A DNA stretch of 6,484 nt from Sutterella sp. (GTDB taxonomy: Bacteria; Pseudomonadota; Gammaproteobacteria; Burkholderiales; Burkholderiaceae_F), in NCBI GenBank assembly GCA_019418235.1, contig DYCH01000032.1:14554-21037 (forward strand), written 5' to 3'. Positions 5,413 to 6,484 of this stretch are shown here, one piece after another. The notes beneath the pieces were generated by a model. It saw only the letters and a program-made list of their open reading frames with translations. It made no database searches and was not told the DNA's origin. The position numbers and the translations under genes were made by a program. Numbering within the stretch: position 1 is the first letter of the stretch; each line of letters opens with the position of its first letter.

Positions 5413-5808
5413 ATGTGGGACACGTTTGATCCCCCCATTCCGCACGTTGAGCGTTTGGAAAAGGGACTTTTGGGCAGAGAGGCAAAACTCTTGATTGCCA
5501 TGGCAGAGTACTACTGTCAAAAGACCCATAAAACGAATTCTTTGTGTGATGACTGTCGTCAACACCTTCGTTACTCTTTGGCACGCCTTGCCTGTTGCCC
5601 TTATGGGGAAGAAAAACCAACATGCGCAAAATGCGTCGTTCGTTGCCACAAAAGTGATGAGAAAGCACATATTAAGGCTGTCATGAAAACCTCTGGCGCA
5701 CCCATGCTTCTTCATCACCCGATTCTGACCTCGGAACATTTGTTGCGAGCTTTGAAAAAGGCCCCGCCTCACCCTCGTGAATTACGTAAAAAGGCCAAAA
5801 GCGAATAA
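5413..5808 (+). CDS. ygbA: YgbA family (nitrous oxide-stimulated promoter) protein
   Basis: This is a small 131-residue cytoplasmic protein matching the YgbA family (Pfam 'Nitrous oxide-stimulated promoter'); the E. coli and Salmonella members are NsrR-controlled and linked to nitrosative stress, but the molecular activity is not established to my knowledge. Eight cysteines are visible: C35, the CDDC pair C45/C48, C61-C62, and C71/C74/C78 in a CAKCVVRC arrangement, suggesting metal or Fe-S binding. The family's C-terminal block GAPMLLHHPILTSEHLL (95-111) follows. The tail is lysine/arginine rich. AAGGA lies seven bases before the ATG, and the gap to the nucleoside hydrolase stop is 15 bases, so it is the third gene of that operon rather than a stand-alone NO-responsive unit. 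No separate promoter is evident in that gap. Confidence 0.85.
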   Translation: MWDTFDPPIPHVERLEKGLLGREAKLLIAMAEYYCQKTHKTNSLCDDCRQHLRYSLARLACCPYGEEKPTCAKCVVRCHKSDEKAHIKAVMKTSGAPMLLHHPILTSEHLLRALKKAPPHPRELRKKAKSE

Positions 5809-5896
5809 TCTGTTACATCCTTTACGGATTTCCAAATGTTTCCGATGTTCTTCCGTGACACAATGATAGGTAAGACACTGGAAAGGAAATACAAAT
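5809..5896 (+). other. Intergenic spacer between ygbA and the nitroreductase-fusion gene
   Basis: There is no clear terminator here: the only hairpin, ATCC-TTTAC-GGAT (5817-5829), has four pairs and no U-run. Spaced TTTCC/TTCCG repeats occur at 5829-5855, including an imperfect direct repeat TCCAAATGTT / TCCGATGTT (5831-5849). A weak -10 candidate TGATAG (5864-5869) has no good -35. The downstream gene could have its own promoter or receive read-through. Confidence 0.3.
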
Positions 5897-6484
5897 ATGA
5901 TTGGCAAAAAATTAAACACAAAGCTTGAATCATTAAAGACACAGGTTAAAACTCAGAAAAACCGCATCAGTGAAGAGTTCTCTGAACTCTCCGATGAAAT
6001 TAAGGGCAAACGCATGGAGCTCTCTGAAGAGTTGTCGGAAAAGAAGCAACAACTCAAAGAGGAGCTCAAAAGCAATCAACTCAAAATGATTGCTCGCTTT
6101 CGTCGCAAGCAAAAAGCGCTTGCCATCGAGTGGGATGACGTTCAAGAGAAGTCGCGTGAAAAATGGGATGACTTCATCGATAAATACGAAATTGATGAGT
6201 TGGAGCGCATGATTGATCGCTTCAAAATTGATAGTGAATCGCTTGAGCGTTTGCCAGAGGACGCCGTCATTCGTGAATTGCCTCCCCGCGCTCATTTCTC
6301 GATGACGTTGGATAACGCGTTTATGAAGCGGCGCTCCACACGCGACTTTTCCGGTGAAACGATTCCCGAAGAAGAAGTAGCCGCCATTTTATGGGCCTGT
6401 GACGGTATTAATCGCCCTAGCTTAAAGCGCACCACACCTTCGACCTTTAACTGGCAAGAAGTGGATATTTACGTGGTTCAGGCC
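5897..6484 (+). CDS. Coiled-coil / nitroreductase-fold fusion protein, 3' truncated by window edge
   Basis: An open frame of 196 codons runs off the right edge without a stop. Residues 1 to about 115 are highly charged and helical (Lys/Glu-rich, with repeats such as ELSEELSEKK and QLKEEL), with no membrane segment or signal peptide: a predicted long coiled coil. From about residue 136 a nitroreductase-superfamily domain begins: LDNAFMKRRSTRDFSG (138-153), where the RRS/R residues normally contact FMN phosphate, then ILWACDGINRP (164-174), and the T-P-S-x-x-N-W-Q segment (180-187) leading to DIYVV. This resembles the SagB/ThcOx-type or small nitroreductase-like proteins, FMN enzymes that oxidise or reduce diverse substrates. 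The rest of the domain is outside the window, so activity is unassigned. The SD AAGGA lies nine bases before the ATG. The N-terminal coiled coil is not usual for this family. Confidence 0.82.
   Translation, partial: MIGKKLNTKLESLKTQVKTQKNRISEEFSELSDEIKGKRMELSEELSEKKQQLKEELKSNQLKMIARFRRKQKALAIEWDDVQEKSREKWDDFIDKYEIDELERMIDRFKIDSESLERLPEDAVIRELPPRAHFSMTLDNAFMKRRSTRDFSGETIPEEEVAAILWACDGINRPSLKRTTPSTFNWQEVDIYVVQA

Noticed and set aside
5104..5772. 222-codon minus-strand frame spanning the hydrolase and ygbA genes.
   Set aside because: It is antisense to two recognised genes and crosses their boundary; the sense proteins have clear motifs.
5933..6295. 120-codon minus-strand frame inside the coiled-coil region.
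   Set aside because: Antisense of a Lys/Glu-rich coiled coil gives a spurious Phe/Leu-rich frame; the plus-strand frame has an SD and continues into a nitroreductase domain.

Overview
The window looks like a chromosomal stretch from a betaproteobacterium (Burkholderiales). The best clue is elongation factor P (EF-P) with arginine at position 32 inside a KSGRN loop, the form rhamnosylated by EarP in many beta- and some gammaproteobacteria. The base composition is roughly balanced by eye, highly expressed genes favour TTG/CTC leucine codons, and one gene has a coiled-coil/nitroreductase architecture. These fit a host-associated, lower-GC member such as the Sutterellaceae (Sutterella, Parasutterella and relatives), but that narrower placement is an inference from memory, not a demonstrated match. 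I see no insertion sequence, tRNA, rRNA, CRISPR array or phage gene.

Layout: (1) 1-110 is the efp leader and 111-668 is efp (EF-P) on the plus strand. (2) 669-775 is a convergent intergenic region with two strong hairpin terminators. (3) 776-2062, minus strand, is an AbgA-like M20 amidohydrolase whose start is fixed by a good Shine-Dalgarno (SD) sequence. (4) 2063-2174 is a divergent control region with a TGTCAAA-N9-TTTGACA inverted repeat and a TAAAAT -10-like element. (5) 2175-3425 is a 12-TM-type major facilitator (MFS) transporter, closed by its own terminator. (6) 3516-5808 is a tight plus-strand operon: ribokinase-like PfkB kinase, inosine/uridine-type nucleoside hydrolase, and a YgbA-family cysteine-rich protein (the nitrous-oxide-stimulated-promoter family). 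(7) 5897 to the right edge is the start of a gene encoding a long charged coiled coil fused to a nitroreductase-fold domain; it is cut by the window end.

How the parts may work together: the nucleoside hydrolase splits ribonucleosides into base plus ribose, and the ribokinase traps the ribose as ribose-5-phosphate, giving a compact two-enzyme nucleoside catabolic route. The divergent amidohydrolase/MFS pair looks like a second catabolic unit (uptake plus hydrolysis of an N-acyl or aminobenzoyl amino acid). However, the MFS and ribokinase genes share an identical 13-nt promoter-like sequence, so the transporter could instead serve the nucleoside operon. The YgbA protein and the flavin-type reductase domain add a redox or nitrosative-stress flavour to the right half. 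The most unusual items are the coiled-coil/nitroreductase fusion, YgbA being tied to nucleoside salvage, and a nucleoside hydrolase that reads more like the trypanosomatid enzyme than the E. coli Rih proteins. I did not find convincing evidence of a wholly new defence or mobile system.
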